Shown piece after piece: positions 1 to 11,930 of a DNA stretch of 64,000 bases (position 1 is its first letter; every line of letters begins with the position of its first letter). The notes beneath the pieces are model-generated. The model was not told where the DNA came from. It saw only the letters and a program-made list of their open reading frames with translations, and did no database searches. The stretch spans positions 35,930,064-35,994,063 of the forward strand of contig CM045734.1 in the NCBI GenBank assembly GCA_024760905.1, given 5' to 3'. The stretch comes from Plotosus lineatus (lineage: Eukaryota > Chordata > Actinopteri > Siluriformes > Plotosidae). The translations under genes and the position numbers were made by a program.

Positions 1-505
1 CCTCTATTAGACACTTTCATACCTCCACCGGTATGTCATCAGGACCAACTGCCTTTCCATTGTCTTCTGCTCTGTCTTTGCCTTCTTCACCTTCCTCACC
101 GTCAGCATCATCCTGCACACCACCATCCTATGCTGTTTGGCATCACTCTCACCCACTACTACTTTGCAGTCACTGACTTCCTTCAAATTACATTGCCTAC
201 CGCTTTGATAAGTCACCCTCTGGTCCTGTGTCTTCTGGAAGAAAGTATTCACCACAGCCATTTCCATCATTTTTGCAAAATCTACCAACATCTGTCCTTC
301 TGCGTTCCTGTGCTGGATACCAAACCTGCCCATTACTTCCTCGTCCCCTCTGTTTCCTGCACCAACATGTCCATTGAAGTCTGCCCCAATGACCACTCTT
401 TCACCTCTGGGGGTACTCTGCATCACTTCATCTAACTCACTCCAAAATCTCTCCTTCTCTTCTAGCTCATATCCTGCCTGTGGGGCATAAGTACTAACAA
501 CAAGC
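1..505 (-). mobile_element. RTE-type LINE fragment, internally deleted
   Basis: Antisense copy of the endonuclease half of the RTE LINE that is nearly full length at 15864-18994. Reading the minus strand gives an APE endonuclease motif (GADFNGHVGAGNRG). Compared with the other copy, about 630 bp are missing at the 60/61 junction and a second short segment is missing near 195. The element runs off the left edge, so its 3' end is not seen. It is non-functional. Confidence 0.85.
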
Positions 506-662
506 AGGTTGTTAACAACTTTTACTTACATTACCTCACTTGTTCAGTGCTGACATTTTCATGGAAACACAAATATTTGTTGAGGGCTCAATCCATGCCA
601 ATTCATCAAAAGGTCACCAGCTGACCCCCTCAGAATTAACAGATTTTTTTTTTTTCACATGA

Positions 663-2352
663 GGCTATACATCCCTTATCTTATTGTGGTGGAGGGTCGG
701 CGTGTCCTAATGATCCTAGGAGCTATGTTGTCAGGGCCATTAAGCCTCTGGTAGGGTCACCCAAGGCAAACAGGTCCTTGGTGAAGGTCCAGATGAAGCA
801 TGTCTCCCCTGCCCAGACACGGGTTACCAAGGTCCTCCCGTGAAGCCAGGGCTCGCGAATCAACTCAAAGGCGAGCGCCTGGTGGTCAGGCTTCTGCCCA
901 TGGAGCCCGGCTCGGCCCATCCCAGAAAGGTGACATGGGTCTGCCCTCCCATGGACCCACCACCTGTGGAAGGGGCTATAGGGGTCGGGTGTAGTATGAG
1001 TTAAGAGGCAGCCGAAGGTATGGGTTCTGTTACACCGATCCTCAGCTACTGACTCTGACTCTTGGGACATGGAATGTCACCTCTCTGTTGGGGAAGGAGA
1101 CTGAACTGTTGTGTGAGGTGGAGAGACACCGACTAGATATAGTCAAACTCACCTCAACGCATGGCTTGGGCTCTGGAACCACCTATCTCGAAAGCGGCTG
1201 GACCTTATTCCATTCTGGAGTTGCTCATAGGAAGAGGCGACGAGCCAGCATGGGCATCCTTATTGCCGCTCATCTCGGTGCACAGATGTTGGGTTTCGCC
1301 CAGGTTTAATTGGTAGCTTCCCTCCGCCTTTGGGTGGGGGGACATGTCCTGACTGTTGTTTGTGCTAATATGCCAAAGGACAGTTCAGAGTACTCACCTT
1401 TCTTGGAGTATTTAGGGGGGCTGTGTTGGAGAACGCTCCTTCTGGGGACTCCCTCTTTGTCCTGGGAGACTTCAACATCCATGTGTGCAGTGATAGAGTG
1501 ACCTAAAAGCGTGTGATTGGGAGATACGGCCTCTCCAGTCTGAACGCAAATGGTGTTTCATTGTTGGACCTCTGTGCTTGTCATGGATTGTCCATCACAA
1601 ACACGATGTATAAACATAAGGGTGTCCATAAGTGCACTTGGCACCAGGACACCCTAGGCCATAGTTCGATGATCAACTTTGTAGTCAACTTGCTGTGGAA
1701 AGCATCCTCCAGGTCTTGAATGAGGTCCCAAGGTCCTTACACAAGTGGAGGAGTTAAAGTATCTCGGAGTTTTGTTCACGAGTGAGGGAAGGATGGAGTG
1801 GGAGATCAACAGGCAGATTGTTGCAGCCTTTGCTGTAAAGCCAAGCTTGCACCGGTCCATTGTGTTGAAGAGGGAGCTGAGGCACAAAGCAAAGCTCTCA
1901 ATTTACCAGTTGATCTACATTCCAACCCTCACACCTAGGGTCACAAGCTTTGGGTAGTGACCAAAAGAACAAGATCATGAATGCAAGCCGCTGAAATGAG
2001 CTTCCTTCACCGGGTGGCAGAGCCCCCATAAGAAATGGGGTGAGAAGCTTAGTCATCAGGGAGGAGCTGGAGTAGAACCGCTGCTCCTCTGCATTGAGAG
2101 GGGCCAGTTGAACTAGCTGGGGTATGTGGTTAGAATGCCTCCAGACCACCTCCCTGGTGTGGTATGTAAAACTGGGAAGAGAACCCGGGGTCAACCCAGG
2201 GAATTATGTTTCTCGACTAGTCTGTGAACGCCTTGTGTCCGTGTGTGGTCAACCCACAGAAGAGCTGGAGGAAGTGGCTGGGGAGAGGGACGTCCGGATC
2301 TCATTGCTTAGACTGCTGCCCCCACACCCTGACCCCGGATTCAGTGGATGAT
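663..2352 (+). mobile_element. Rex3-like RTE LINE, decayed and internally deleted
   Basis: Base-by-base similarity to the near full-length Rex3 at 56263-59623 begins near its 5' end, where both share the stretch around CCTAATGATCCTAGGAGC. The endonuclease part (about 1060-1690) is full of stops. Near 1695-1735 the copy jumps directly to the late reverse transcriptase/C-terminal part (YLGVLFTSEGRMEWEI), so about 1.6 kb, including the RT core, is gone. It ends in the Rex3 terminal proline-rich coding stretch and a short GAT tail. Many substitutions indicate age. Confidence 0.85.
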
Positions 2353-2769
2353 GATGTAGCCATATATGTTTCTAGCGACCATGCAAAAGATTCACTTTCA
2401 ATTCATAATTTAGAATACACCATGGACAGCTGGCAAAGCCACTGCAGAGCACAAGCTAGAATTAAGTGAAGTTATAAGAACCCTTCTAAAAATATTAACC
2501 AACTTTGAATTTTTGTCCTCATAACACACCTCAGAAAACAAGACATTTCTGGCTACAGAGCTTTCTGATGTAATTTCATTTTTCATATTTCATGTCCTAG
2601 CAAGCAATACCTTTATTTACATTATGATTTTTGATATGGAAATTTCCTGACATTCTTGGTCTGTGGCTGCATGATTTTGCCTTGTACAGTACTGCTGCTG
2701 TAGTATTGGCTGAATGCATAACTGGGTAAATGTGAACAACTACATGACTGAACTGCACAAATCATGAAG
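2353..2769. other. Unassigned intergenic DNA
   Basis: AT-rich sequence without a credible ORF, RNA or recognisable repeat. Confidence 0.5.
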
Positions 2770-3118
2770 TAGTGATTGGTACATCCCCTTCACAGCAAGA
2801 AGGTCCTGGATTAGAGTCAAGGGCACAGTGAAGGCATTTCTGGATGGTGGAGTTTCCATGTTCTCCCTGTGCTTGCATGGGTTTCCTCCGGATACCTTGG
2901 TTTCCTTCCAGAGTCTTAAGACATGGACATAAGGATAATTTGTTGCTTTAAATTACCTCTAGGTGTCAGTGTGAATGACTATTTTTGTTGGCCTTGTGAT
3001 GGACTAGTGAGCTTTCCAGAGTGTGCCCCACCTGAAACCCAGTGTCAAGTGAAATAGGCTCCACCCTCCCCCTAACTCGAGTAGGATTAAACAGTTCAGT
3101 ATTAATAAAATGAAATGA
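2770..3118 (+). repeat. V-SINE-like element, old copy
   Basis: Contains the V-SINE core in order: a tRNA-like head with CAGCAAGAAGGTCCTGG, then the conserved centre (GTTCTCCCTGTGCTTGCATG, GGTTTCCTCCGG), then the L2-type tail ending in AGGATTAAACAGTTCAG. Divergence from the 42778 copy is high. Confidence 0.75.
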
Positions 3119-3486
3119 ACAAACTATGGTAAAATATGGAGTAAAGTTTTTGCAGTACAACACCGACAGGAGTAGGGCAGTTTGATTATTTCACACACAA
3201 ACCTTAACAAAAGCGTGACATCTGAAACCACTTTATTTTTCCTGTGAGGCTGGTTCTTCTTCCGAGGTCACACAGATCAGTAGAGGTTTGTTATCACTGT
3301 TCTGGGCTTCTACACATTGTTATCTCTGACTCGACTGGTTCCTGTGCCTATTTTTCTAACACAGTAGTGCAATTCAAAACCACATGGAACGGATCGTGTC
3401 ATTGTTTTATTCTTAAAACTTAATCCTGTGCCTTTCTGTTAAGTTTGTTTGTTTTGTATTGAATCTGTGAAAAGATATAAAGGACA
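3119..3486. other. Unassigned intergenic DNA
   Basis: No coding, RNA or repeat signal that I can support. Confidence 0.5.
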
Positions 3487-3841
3487 CATTGTTAAAAATA
3501 CAGACACCTGACACCCACATGTGCTTCTTGAACACCCATTCCAAAGGTTGTCATCCCTTTGCTGCTACAACAGCATCCGCTCTCTCCTCCAGCTGTAGCA
3601 ATGATCTTGTGCATTTTTGTATCCAGTCAGCCATAACAGTATTTATGAAGTCAGATATTCATGTTCGAAAAGGTAGTTTGCCGTGAAGTTGATGTTCCAG
3701 TTTATACCAGTTGCGTGTTTAGTGGGGTTGAGCACAGTGGCTTTGTCCTTGTCCATATGAAGCAACTTCCAGTGAAAGATAAAATGTGATGCTATGCCAC
3801 ATTCAGCATGTATGATGTTCAGGTGTCTGCATATTTTTGGA
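3487..3841. mobile_element. Non-autonomous DNA transposon (MITE)
   Basis: The two ends are imperfect inverted repeats of about 22 bp, built on CAGACACCTGA. The left end reads AAAAATACAGACACCTGAC; the right end, complemented, reads CCAAAAATATGCAGACACCT. The interior resembles a short teleost interspersed DNA transposon of hAT type, remembered rather than searched. No target duplication is clear, and no ORF is present. Confidence 0.6.
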
Positions 3842-4284
3842 CAAACTCCCCCCATTTTCTCCCCTGAATTTTGTCATATCCAATTCGCAGCCATCAAGTA
3901 TTACTTTCTCTGTCACACAACCACCACCATCCAGTAAGGGGCGCAAGTATGCACATGCCCTCTCTGTGACATGTGATGCTATCATCCACCTCTTTTGGTG
4001 GATCCACCATCAAACTACTGTGTATGAGTATTTAGCGGCCGCCTAAAACACTCTGAGGGAAACACGCTGTGAGAGACTGGCCAATTTGCTCTTATTGACT
4101 CCCAGTCACAGATGGCAGGATTCAAACTCATGATCACTAGATTGATAGTCACATACCTTGTTGATGTACCACTCGGGAGTAATACATCTTGTACCATTGG
4201 TTTTACTTATGCAAACAAGAACTTAATGAGACTCAAGACACACCATCACATGTCCACATACAGTAAATGCTTGTATGTATTTTC
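3842..4284. other. Unassigned DNA downstream of the keratin gene
   Basis: No ORF or repeat that I can identify. It lies between the MITE and the presumed keratin poly(A) site. Confidence 0.5.
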
Positions 4285-4290
4285 TTTATT
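4285..4290 (-). promoter_or_regulatory. Candidate poly(A) signal of the keratin gene
   Basis: AATAAA on the minus strand, about 260 bp downstream of the keratin stop codon. It is the first canonical hexamer noticed there. The cleavage site is not visible. Confidence 0.45.
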
Positions 4291-4546
4291 TACTACTTAA
4301 ATATCATCATGGATCACATGGTATCTCCAATATCCACTCTTGTAATTTAACTCATATATTTAGAGTTATAGAGATAGGTCTACCAATCCAAATGTTAAAA
4401 TTATTTTCAAAAATCATTGGCTAGGTGTGATTAATATGCTGATGTTTTGAAAAAAAAAAGAGTATTTTTGCCATGTAGACATGTTTGGTAGAAGACTTAC
4501 TATTACAATGGATTTCTAATGATGGTGAATAGTGCACAAGCAGGAT

Positions 4547-6885
4547 TCACTTATTACGTTCCTCGAACTGCTCCACTTCACTTGATTCATCCACCACTTT
4601 ACCGTTGACCATAGTCTGAGTGACTACCTTTACAATCTTGCGTGTTTTTACCTCAGGCACTTCTTCAAGAGAACATACAAGCTTTGTTATTTATGTAGTC
4701 TGGCATAAGAACAAGAATAAAGCAAATTTGTTTTCATTTTTTTTCATAATGTCATAAGAAATGCTTTATGACTTACTTTTGGGTGTCGGGGTCTCTTTTA
4801 TTCTAAAACAGAAATACACACAAAGTCAAGGGTGATTTCTTTTTTACTAACATCTCCTGACATAAAGTTTATTTTTTTATACTTACACCTCCTCTCCTTC
4901 CAATAACCTTCTGTAGGTGGCAATCTCCAGCTCCAGGTTCTGTTTGACCCGCAGTAGCTGTTCATAGTCGGTTTTGGTGCGCTGCATGTCCAAACGTAGT
5001 TGTGAGAGTTCATCTTCTAGTTGCGTCAGTGTTCCTTGTATGTGCTCCATCTCAAGGGTGTATTTTTGATTTGTTTCTCCAAGGTTCCCCTCCAGAACAC
5101 TAACCTAAAAGGGCCACATAATATGACACATTCAAATGGTTGTGCGATAAATTACATTTACGGCATTTGGCCGACATTTTTATCCAGAATGACTTCGATA
5201 ACATATAACTTATGACTTAACTATGTAACTGAGCAGTAATGGTACTTGAATCCTTGACCTTGTGATAAATAACCCAAAGCCTTACCCACTAAGCTATTAC
5301 TGCAATATCACAGTGTAAAATTGTGATGGGTGTTATTGAAGTCCAAGTTATTTCCATAAATTGACATTTACATCACTACATTAACATCAACAAACTATCA
5401 GTCTTTTCTATCATATGAGCTGTCAGCATGTTTAGCATTTCATTCATTGTTTAGTAATACAGTACATCGTGCCAGGGTAAACAGAGTTAATTACAGTCTG
5501 TGTACACATCAAGGCAAACAGCAGATGCAGTAGCCTCTTCCTTCCTGAACAGCTAAATAAAGTAGCCAGTGTTCTGACATATCATGTGACTGAATGGCAA
5601 CAGCTTTAAAAAAAAAAAAAAAAGACCTCAAATAACAGTTGGGTATTTTGTGAGAGAAAAGCCCAAAACTGCAACATTCTTTTGACGTACGTATCACCAA
5701 CGCTCTTTCTGCGGTAAACAAATACCTGTTTGCGCAGGCTGTCCAGCTCCACCTCAAGCCCCTGTAAGAAGCGACGTCTCTCACTAAGCTCATTTTGAGC
5801 AGACCGTAGGGCTTCATTACTCTCTTTCACCTCTGACTGCACTGTCTCCAGCTGAAATACACACAAACTCTGATCACTGTACATGAATAAATGAGAGGCT
5901 TGTATCTGTAATCTTTAGGTTCAGATGATCAAAAAAATGTTCATGGATTCCTACTAACCTTTTTTAGGTACCACATTTCAGCATCCTCCTTGTTTTTGCG
6001 AGAAATGCCCTCATACTGGGTTCTCAGTTCAGCCATGACAACTTCTAAGTCTGGTCCCTGCGGTGCATCCACCTCTACATTCACCTGCTCATTAGCCAAA
6101 CGGGCCTTAAGTGTGCTCATGTCCTACACAGAGGATTTTTAGTGACTACTTGTTTTTTAAATTATTAAGTAACAGCATATTTACAATGTTGTACTTTGCT
6201 AATCAAAACCCTTTTGAATTACTGAACTCTATTTAGATGCACCTGTAGATCAGGATGTAAAATACAAGACAAAACAGGAACAGTACACAGCCAAATGACA
6301 CAACTGTACCAGACAAGATCAGCATGCAAAACTAAAATTATGACCATTAGCACTCAGTCAATATTATGTGTAAGGGAGTGGTTTTTAAAACCCCAAGAAC
6401 TGCAACACACAAGCCTGCATGTGACGTACTACTAAACACCTGTGCTATGTAAATTGAAAAAAAAGGAGATAATATGGCTACATAGATAAGATGTCAAGCA
6501 AGACTTATACATTGATAAAATCTTAGGGATCTCAATTTATTTCCAAAGACAAAAGTAAACAGTAAAATTAATGCCTGTGTACTGTATGCATATATTCCTC
6601 AATCAAAAATGTGTTCTAATCAGCTGCTTTATCCCTGCTAGATTGATAAACATGATAATTAAATAACTCTAAGAGGTTTTAGTTAACTTTTGGATGGAAA
6701 AATACAATACCAATAAAAATATAAAATAATTATGTGCTGTGGAATATAATGCCCTTTGATGTTTATGCCATTTTGGATGTGTATGAACTAAGTATTAAGT
6801 GTACAGTTGGGAAGGCAACACACCCACCTGTCTAAACACACCCACCTTTTAGGTCCAGAGTTTCATCTCACACACTCTGTCTCTA

Positions 6886-6928
<43 letters not shown>

Positions 6929-8392
6929 TTGTCTCTCTAGCACCAATAGTTACATTGGGTGTTCCCATTTACAATAGACTCATATTTTCATGGTTGTCTC
7001 ATGTGCACACATTACACACAAACTGCATACAGAGGTAAAACAGTGACCATTCCGAAAAAAAAATCTATCTATCTATCTATCTATCTACCTAGTGCCTGAG
7101 TCGTAGGACGACCATTGGCGACCCACCATGAAGGATAACGCCCTGGTTATCATCTTCATGGAGGTTTTCTTGGCAGGATTAGTGCAGTGGTTTGCCATTG
7201 CCTTCTGCACGATGCGAACCTTTTAGAACGGCCAATTAACCTACTGTGCATGTCTTTGGATTGTGGGAGGAAACCGGACCACCCAGAGGAAACCCACGCA
7301 AGCACAGGGAGAACATGCAAACTCCACACAGAAACGCCCAGGCCGGGAATCGAACCCAGGCCTTCTTGCTGTGAGGCGGACGTGCTAACCACTACGCCAC
7401 CGTGCCACCCAATAAATAAATAAATAAATACAATAATATATTTGTGCTTATTTTACACTTCCAGTAAACATTGTGGAGTTTTTATAACTGCTGTACATCC
7501 AATCATTTTAAGGTCAAAACTTACCTCTTCATGATTTTTCTTAAGAAAATATAGCTCCTCTTTTAGACTCTCCAGATCCCCTCGTAGGGTCGTGATGATC
7601 TGGTCATGCTCTTGTTTAGCTCTGCGTAAAGCAACACAGTCCCTTTCCACTGACTGACACAGAGCAGCCTCTGTCTCCCATCTGTGTAAGTGGAATACAG
7701 AAGTGCAAATATTAAACATAAACATATATAAAAAGGGATGTCTCTAATCTCCAAGTATCTCCATTCTCATTGATGTAGTACTCACTTAATGCGAAAGTCA
7801 TCTGCAGCCAGCCTGGCATTGTCAATTTCCAACATAATTCGAGCATTCTCAAGTGTCTTTTTTCTTACCTAAACAGCCAAGAAGCAACATTTCCACATAC
7901 TGATATATAATCATAATCTAAACACTAATACCAATACTGTATTCTTTTTAAAGGGCAACATTAATTTGGGTAAAAAAACAAAAACAAACAAACAAAAAAA
8001 CCTGTCCGAACCTCCTGCCCAATAGCATGAGCCTGTGCCATCATGCCTTCTATGTCATGACCCTTGGGCATCCTGTCCAGCATGAATTGCTTGATCTTCA
8101 GCTCAAGGTCAGTATTGGATTTTTCCAGTGACCGCACCTTGCCAAGATAGCTGGCCAGTCGATCATTGAGCCCTTGCATTGTCTCTTTCTCACTGGTCCC
8201 ATTCAGAGGAAGGTTGCTCAGGTAGTTTAAGCCATTGCCCACAGACATGGAACGGGAGAGTGAGAGTGTGCTTGCTGAAGATAGTAAAGGGGCTTTAGAG
8301 CGGCTCCGAATGCTGCTGTCTCGCAACGAGGAGCTTGAGAAAGAAGGCTGACGGGATGCAGAGTACGTATGCACGGAGATGTTGGTGGTCAT
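4547..8392 (-). CDS. Type I keratin, keratin 18-like (complete, 8 coding exons)
   Basis: Acidic intermediate-filament protein that pairs with a type II keratin to form cytoplasmic filaments of simple epithelia. Proposed coding exons: 8392-8012, 7868-7786, 7681-7525, 6123-5959, 5851-5726, 5104-4887, 4802-4777, 4662-4547. They total 1272 bp in one frame (423 residues plus stop). Exon sizes of 83, 157 and 126 bp are those usual in type I keratin genes. The head (about 1-73) is Ser/Arg rich. The helix-initiation motif LNDRLASYL is at 75-83, the helix-termination motif [14 protein letters not shown] at 363-376, and the heptad-rich rod lies between them. The 47-residue tail has the K18-like string [13 protein letters not shown]. 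The start is the ATG giving MTTNIS; the open frame upstream to 8503 is treated as intron. The exon 1 donor (GAG/gttcgg) is the weakest splice call, and exon 7 is only 26 bp. All other donors are close to consensus. K18 is the best match by tail and length, but another fish type I keratin paralogue is possible. Confidence 0.92.
5149..5310 (-). repeat. Fish tRNA-like SINE in keratin intron 5
   Basis: Same family as the copy at 50018-50203. The plus strand begins ACATTTACGGCATTTGG and ends in an inverted tRNA-like head (CCTTACCCACTAAGC). The minus strand would carry A- and B-box-like sequence. Diverged, with no ORF. Confidence 0.6.
6893..6927. repeat. (TG)n microsatellite
   Basis: About 17 TG units in keratin intron 3. 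Confidence 0.95.
7062..7088. repeat. (CTAT)n microsatellite
   Basis: About six tetranucleotide units next to an inverted SINE in keratin intron 3. Confidence 0.9.
7094..7412 (-). repeat. V-SINE-like element in keratin intron 3
   Basis: Inverted orientation. On the plus strand the centre (GAGAACATGCAAACTCCACA) precedes the tRNA-like head (GTGCTAACCACTACGCCACC). The head/centre part (7215-7412) is well conserved. The inner 7094-7215 part lacks the usual L2-type tail and carries a different sequence, so this is a subfamily variant or a composite. Confidence 0.8.
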
Positions 8393-8443
8393 GATCGGCA
8401 GTGATGGACAGAAAAATGTGTCTGTATCACAATATGTCAGGTA

Positions 8444-8583
8444 ACTGTAAAATAAAAATAAAAAAGGTGAATATGTCACAGTTATGAGATAACTGAATGA
8501 CAAATTAAACCAGTAGTGCAGTAAAAAGATTTTAAATAAACAAAGTTACTCTACAGCTCTTCATACTAAACACTATGTCAGTA

Positions 8584-8626
<43 letters not shown>

Positions 8627-8810
8627 ATATTCATAAAATTCACCTAAAAGGAGTATACCATAAGTGTAGAGCAATAAAAAAAAGTTAATTCTAGTGGAGA
8701 GAAAAAGGACAATTAAATAAGGTCTTTTACTTACATGGAGGCTTTTCTAATAATGAACACAATCTGTGTTAGATTTCGACCCTCTTGACTGGAGTGTAGT
8801 TTATATGTGT
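8444..8810 (-). promoter_or_regulatory. Candidate keratin core promoter and 5'UTR intron
   Basis: On the minus strand a TATA-like CATATAAAC lies near 8800. About 60 bp downstream is a good donor (CTCCAT/gtaagtaaaag, exon end about 8735). An acceptor (ttttacag, exon start 8444) lies 52 bp before the ATG. This suggests a short non-coding first exon at about 8770-8735 and an intron of about 290 bp. The transcription start is inferred from the TATA spacing only. Confidence 0.45.
8588..8624. repeat. Poly(T) tract
   Basis: About 37 uninterrupted T residues upstream of keratin exon 1, within the inferred 5'UTR intron. Confidence 0.95.
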
Positions 8811-8829
8811 GGTTGCTTAGGTGAGGCAG

Positions 8830-9834
8830 GACATTTGTCCTGGAGTCCTTCCTGGATTCTAATTTGCTGGAATGCTCTGTGGCTAACCAATCAGTTTAGT
8901 CCATGGCTTGCATGCTGGTTGTAGTTAGTGGAAAATGCATAAATTCAGGAAACAAACTTCAAAACAATCTAATATTTATAGAAAACAATCGCTCATCACT
9001 TCTGCCACAGTTGAGTAAAAAACAATGACAGAAATTCCAAAATGAAGTTTTATTACAGGAACTGCAGGCTTGTTTCATTTGAAAGAAATGCCTAAATGTC
9101 TCTTAGACGTCTTCATGTAATGCATACATAAATGAATGTAATTCATTAAATCCTTTGGAATGGAAAAACTGATGCTGAAATAGTAAACAAATACAAATAT
9201 TGACACTGGAAACTTTGCTCAAAGACAATGAGCAACTGAAATTAACGCTTGCCACCCTGTCATCATTACAGAGTGTACAGACTCCATTTCTGGTCATTCT
9301 CACATGTTCTATGATTACAGAAACCCCATTAGTCAGCCTTGCACAACCAGTTTAGCATTCTGTTAGTTTCGTCTTAATTCTCTAGTCTAGTTATAGACAA
9401 AATGACACCACTGAAAAGTGTACTTGAACCTGAAACTGCAGAACTGTTTCTCATAATGGGTTTTACCTTTAAAGGGCCACCGATTAGGACAAAGCCCAAA
9501 CAATAAGTATGCCTCGGGGACAGAAAGGCAAAACTCCTGAGAAATTGGCTGATGTCTGGAAAATTGAATCTGTTCTTTATTATGCTACACATAACTCCGC
9601 AACAATCCTCTTTAGTCCCAGACTGGAAAATATGAATAAATTAGGCCAAAGATGAATGAACGATATCAAATAAAGATTTAAAATATTAAATAAAGTTCAT
9701 CATTTGACACTAATTTTATTTATAAATAATTTTTTTATTGGTTGCTGTAAAGAAAAGAGAAAGAGAAGTCAGAAGATAGTGACAACAATATGCTTTTTTT
9801 AAAAAATTATTATTATTTTTATTGCATTTACAGC
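8830..9834. other. Unassigned intergenic DNA upstream of keratin
   Basis: AT-rich sequence with no recognised gene or repeat. Any proximal keratin regulatory elements would lie here, but none can be named from sequence alone. Confidence 0.5.
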
Positions 9835-9915
9835 CTTTCATGCATGGACATTTCTCTGTGTAGTGTTCTGCCTGAGCATGCACAGGTTTCCTCTGGGTAC
9901 TCTGGTTTTCTCCCA
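9835..9915 (+). repeat. V-SINE centre fragment
   Basis: Matches only the conserved V-SINE centre (GGTTTCCTCTGGGTACTCTG). It is truncated on both sides. Confidence 0.65.
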
Positions 9916-9956
9916 AGACATGCACATATTCTCAATTGCGCCTAAAATGTAAGTGT

Positions 9957-10265
9957 GATAATGGTGCTGGATCACTGATCCTAAAGTTGGGGGTTTAAGC
10001 CCCACTCTCAACGAGTTGTCACTGTCCCCTCAGTGCAGCTAACTGGGTTATCAAAGGCCGGCCATGTCTCTCATTGTCTAAGGTGTGATGCTGTAAAACA
10101 ACCATCGCTGACTTTCGAGTAGCTGCAAAGCTGTCAACGTGTTTCCACTCTGCGATGGCCTGGTGAGATTTTCCAGGGTGTACTCTGCCCTTGCCTGGAG
10201 TTGGCTGGGATGGGCACCAGCGTCCCCGTGACTCTAATTAGGATTAAGCGGTTATAGAAAATGAA
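9957..10265 (+). repeat. tRNA-headed SINE with L2-type tail
   Basis: The tRNA-like head (CACTGATCCTAAAGTTGGGG) and middle (GCAGCTAACTGGGTTATCAA) match the RTE-tailed SINE family seen at 25516, 39837 and elsewhere. After the point GTCAACGTGTTTC the sequence changes to the V-SINE/L2 tail (GATGGCCTGGTGAG to AGGATTAAGCGGTTATAG). The 5' end is slightly truncated. Confidence 0.8.
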
Positions 10266-10420
10266 TGATTGTAAATGGTTGTGTGTGTTTTGACCCTGCA
10301 ATGTTATGGCATACTATTCAGCATGCACCCCATCTTTGACTGGGATGGCTGAATTGGCTGGGATGGGCTCCAGCCTCTTCAAAACTCTAATTAAAAATAA
10401 AACAGTTCTTTAATGTAAAA
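10266..10420 (+). repeat. V-SINE/L2-type tail remnant
   Basis: A second, more diverged tail unit directly follows the first (GGCTGGGATGGGCTCCAGCC). It has lost its head. Confidence 0.6.
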
Positions 10421-10499
10421 AGTAGATATTTTGCATATTGTATTAGCACCATCATGTGGGAGAAAAGAAGAATTGCACACGCATACTACTATCATATAA

Positions 10500-10868
10500 T
10501 CATTACCTTACAGCACAGTGATGTAATGGTTAGCATGTTCACCTCAGCAAGAAAGTCCCGGGTTCATTCTCCGGGCGTGGAGCGTTTCTGTGTGGAGTTT
10601 GCATATTCTGCCCATGCTTGTGAAGGTTTCCTCTGGATATTCTGTTTTTTTTTCTCCCCACAAGACATGTACAGAAGGCTGATTGGCGGGTGCAAATTGC
10701 CACTAGGTGTGAAAATGAGTGTGAACTGTTCTATGTGTGTTGACCCTGAAATGGCCTGGTGAGCTTGTCAGGGTGTACCCCACCTTCTCCCAGAGTCAGC
10801 TGAGATGGGTACCGGCCTCCATGCAACCCTAATTAGGATTAAACGACATAGAAAATGAATGGATGAAT
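10500..10868 (+). repeat. V-SINE-like element
   Basis: Head, centre and tail are all present: GTAATGGTTAGCATGTTCAC, GTGTGGAGTTTGCATATTCT, and the L2-type tail ending AATGAATGGATGAATG. Confidence 0.85.
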
Positions 10869-11394
10869 GTCTGAATTATTTTAATTCAGTGGCAGAACTA
10901 TTAACAAACATCAGAAATAGAGTGAACTAAATTATTCATTACACTCAATTAGTTTCACCCTGATAGAATGTTCGGTCATCTGTCATGGTTATTGACACTC
11001 TTAAAAATAAAGTTTTAATAGACATGGTGGTCCTACATATCAAAATAATTTTTCAGAAAAAAGGTATAAAAATACAACTGACAACGTGGCAAATAAAACT
11101 GTATATTAAACTGAAATATTTTGGCAGTGCACACAAAAAAGTTTTTTTTCCAGCACAAAAAAGGTTCAAGGAGTAGTTAAAGTTTAAAAGATCTTTCACA
11201 AAGACAATACCATGCATTCAAGATCTTTAGAGATTAAAACCTACTGGAAACCCAGGCAGGACAACTTGTACAAACAAAACATAACACATGAGCATGAAAT
11301 GTTTGGCGCAATGAAATGTGGCACAGAAAATCTGTTCAAAAGAAATAATCCAAACAAATGTATTCATAATAAATTAACATATTTCAGATTAACT
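10869..11394. other. Unassigned AT-rich DNA
   Basis: No gene or repeat recognised. Confidence 0.5.
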
Positions 11395-11520
11395 TGTTTT
11401 ACTCTGCAATGGATTGTAAACTGCCCAGGGTGTACTCTGCACTTGCCCAGAGTTGACTGAGATGGGCGCCAGCCTCCCCGTGATCCTAATTAGGATGAAG
11501 CGGTTCAGAAATATGATGAT
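11395..11520 (+). repeat. V-SINE/L2-type tail, 5'-truncated
   Basis: Begins in the tail at the GCAATGG region and ends GGATGAAGCGGTTCAGAAA. The head and centre are missing, as expected from 5'-truncated reverse transcription. Confidence 0.7.
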
Positions 11521-11643
11521 GATCTGTTGGGTCATCTGGGTCTGGTATACATGCATTAACAGGACTTTTGAAAGTGCGATCACAAGAATGGAGCTTTCAC
11601 ATCCATATATAAATTTTAATTATCCGAAATTTGAATTTTTTGA

Positions 11644-11724
11644 TTAATGAGATTAATAAGCGTGGCTGAAGGTAGCTAATCCTCCTGTACTACCAACTCA
11701 TTCTAACAGAAATGGCCTTCAATA
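11644..11724 (+). repeat. Unclassified dispersed repeat, copy 1
   Basis: Matches 19308-19376 over about 75 bp. Both contain GATTAATAAG, GGCTGAAGG or GACTGAAGG, and TCATTCTAACAGAAATGGCC. The family is unknown to me. Confidence 0.55.
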
Positions 11725-11930
11725 GCTTCTTCACTGGAGGGTACAATAAAAAATGAATTCAAATTAGGGGTAATTTGGAGGGGAGGGAGGGGGGTGATGT
11801 AATGAAAATACTGCAATAGATATAACTCAATATTTTCCCCACTTTTTTGTAATGCTGTTCACACAATACAAGTTCATAAGCTTAATTGTTGTACTGCTGT
11901 TTAGCAGTCCCACCAGCATGACTAACTTTC

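Noticed and set aside
7187..7423. 78-codon frame ([17 protein letters not shown])
   Set aside because: Common translation of inverted V-SINE sequence, not a gene.
8393..8503. 37-codon N-terminal extension of the keratin frame
   Set aside because: Contains an acceptor-like pyrimidine tract and ttttacag; the family start context fits the ATG at 8392 (MTTNIS).
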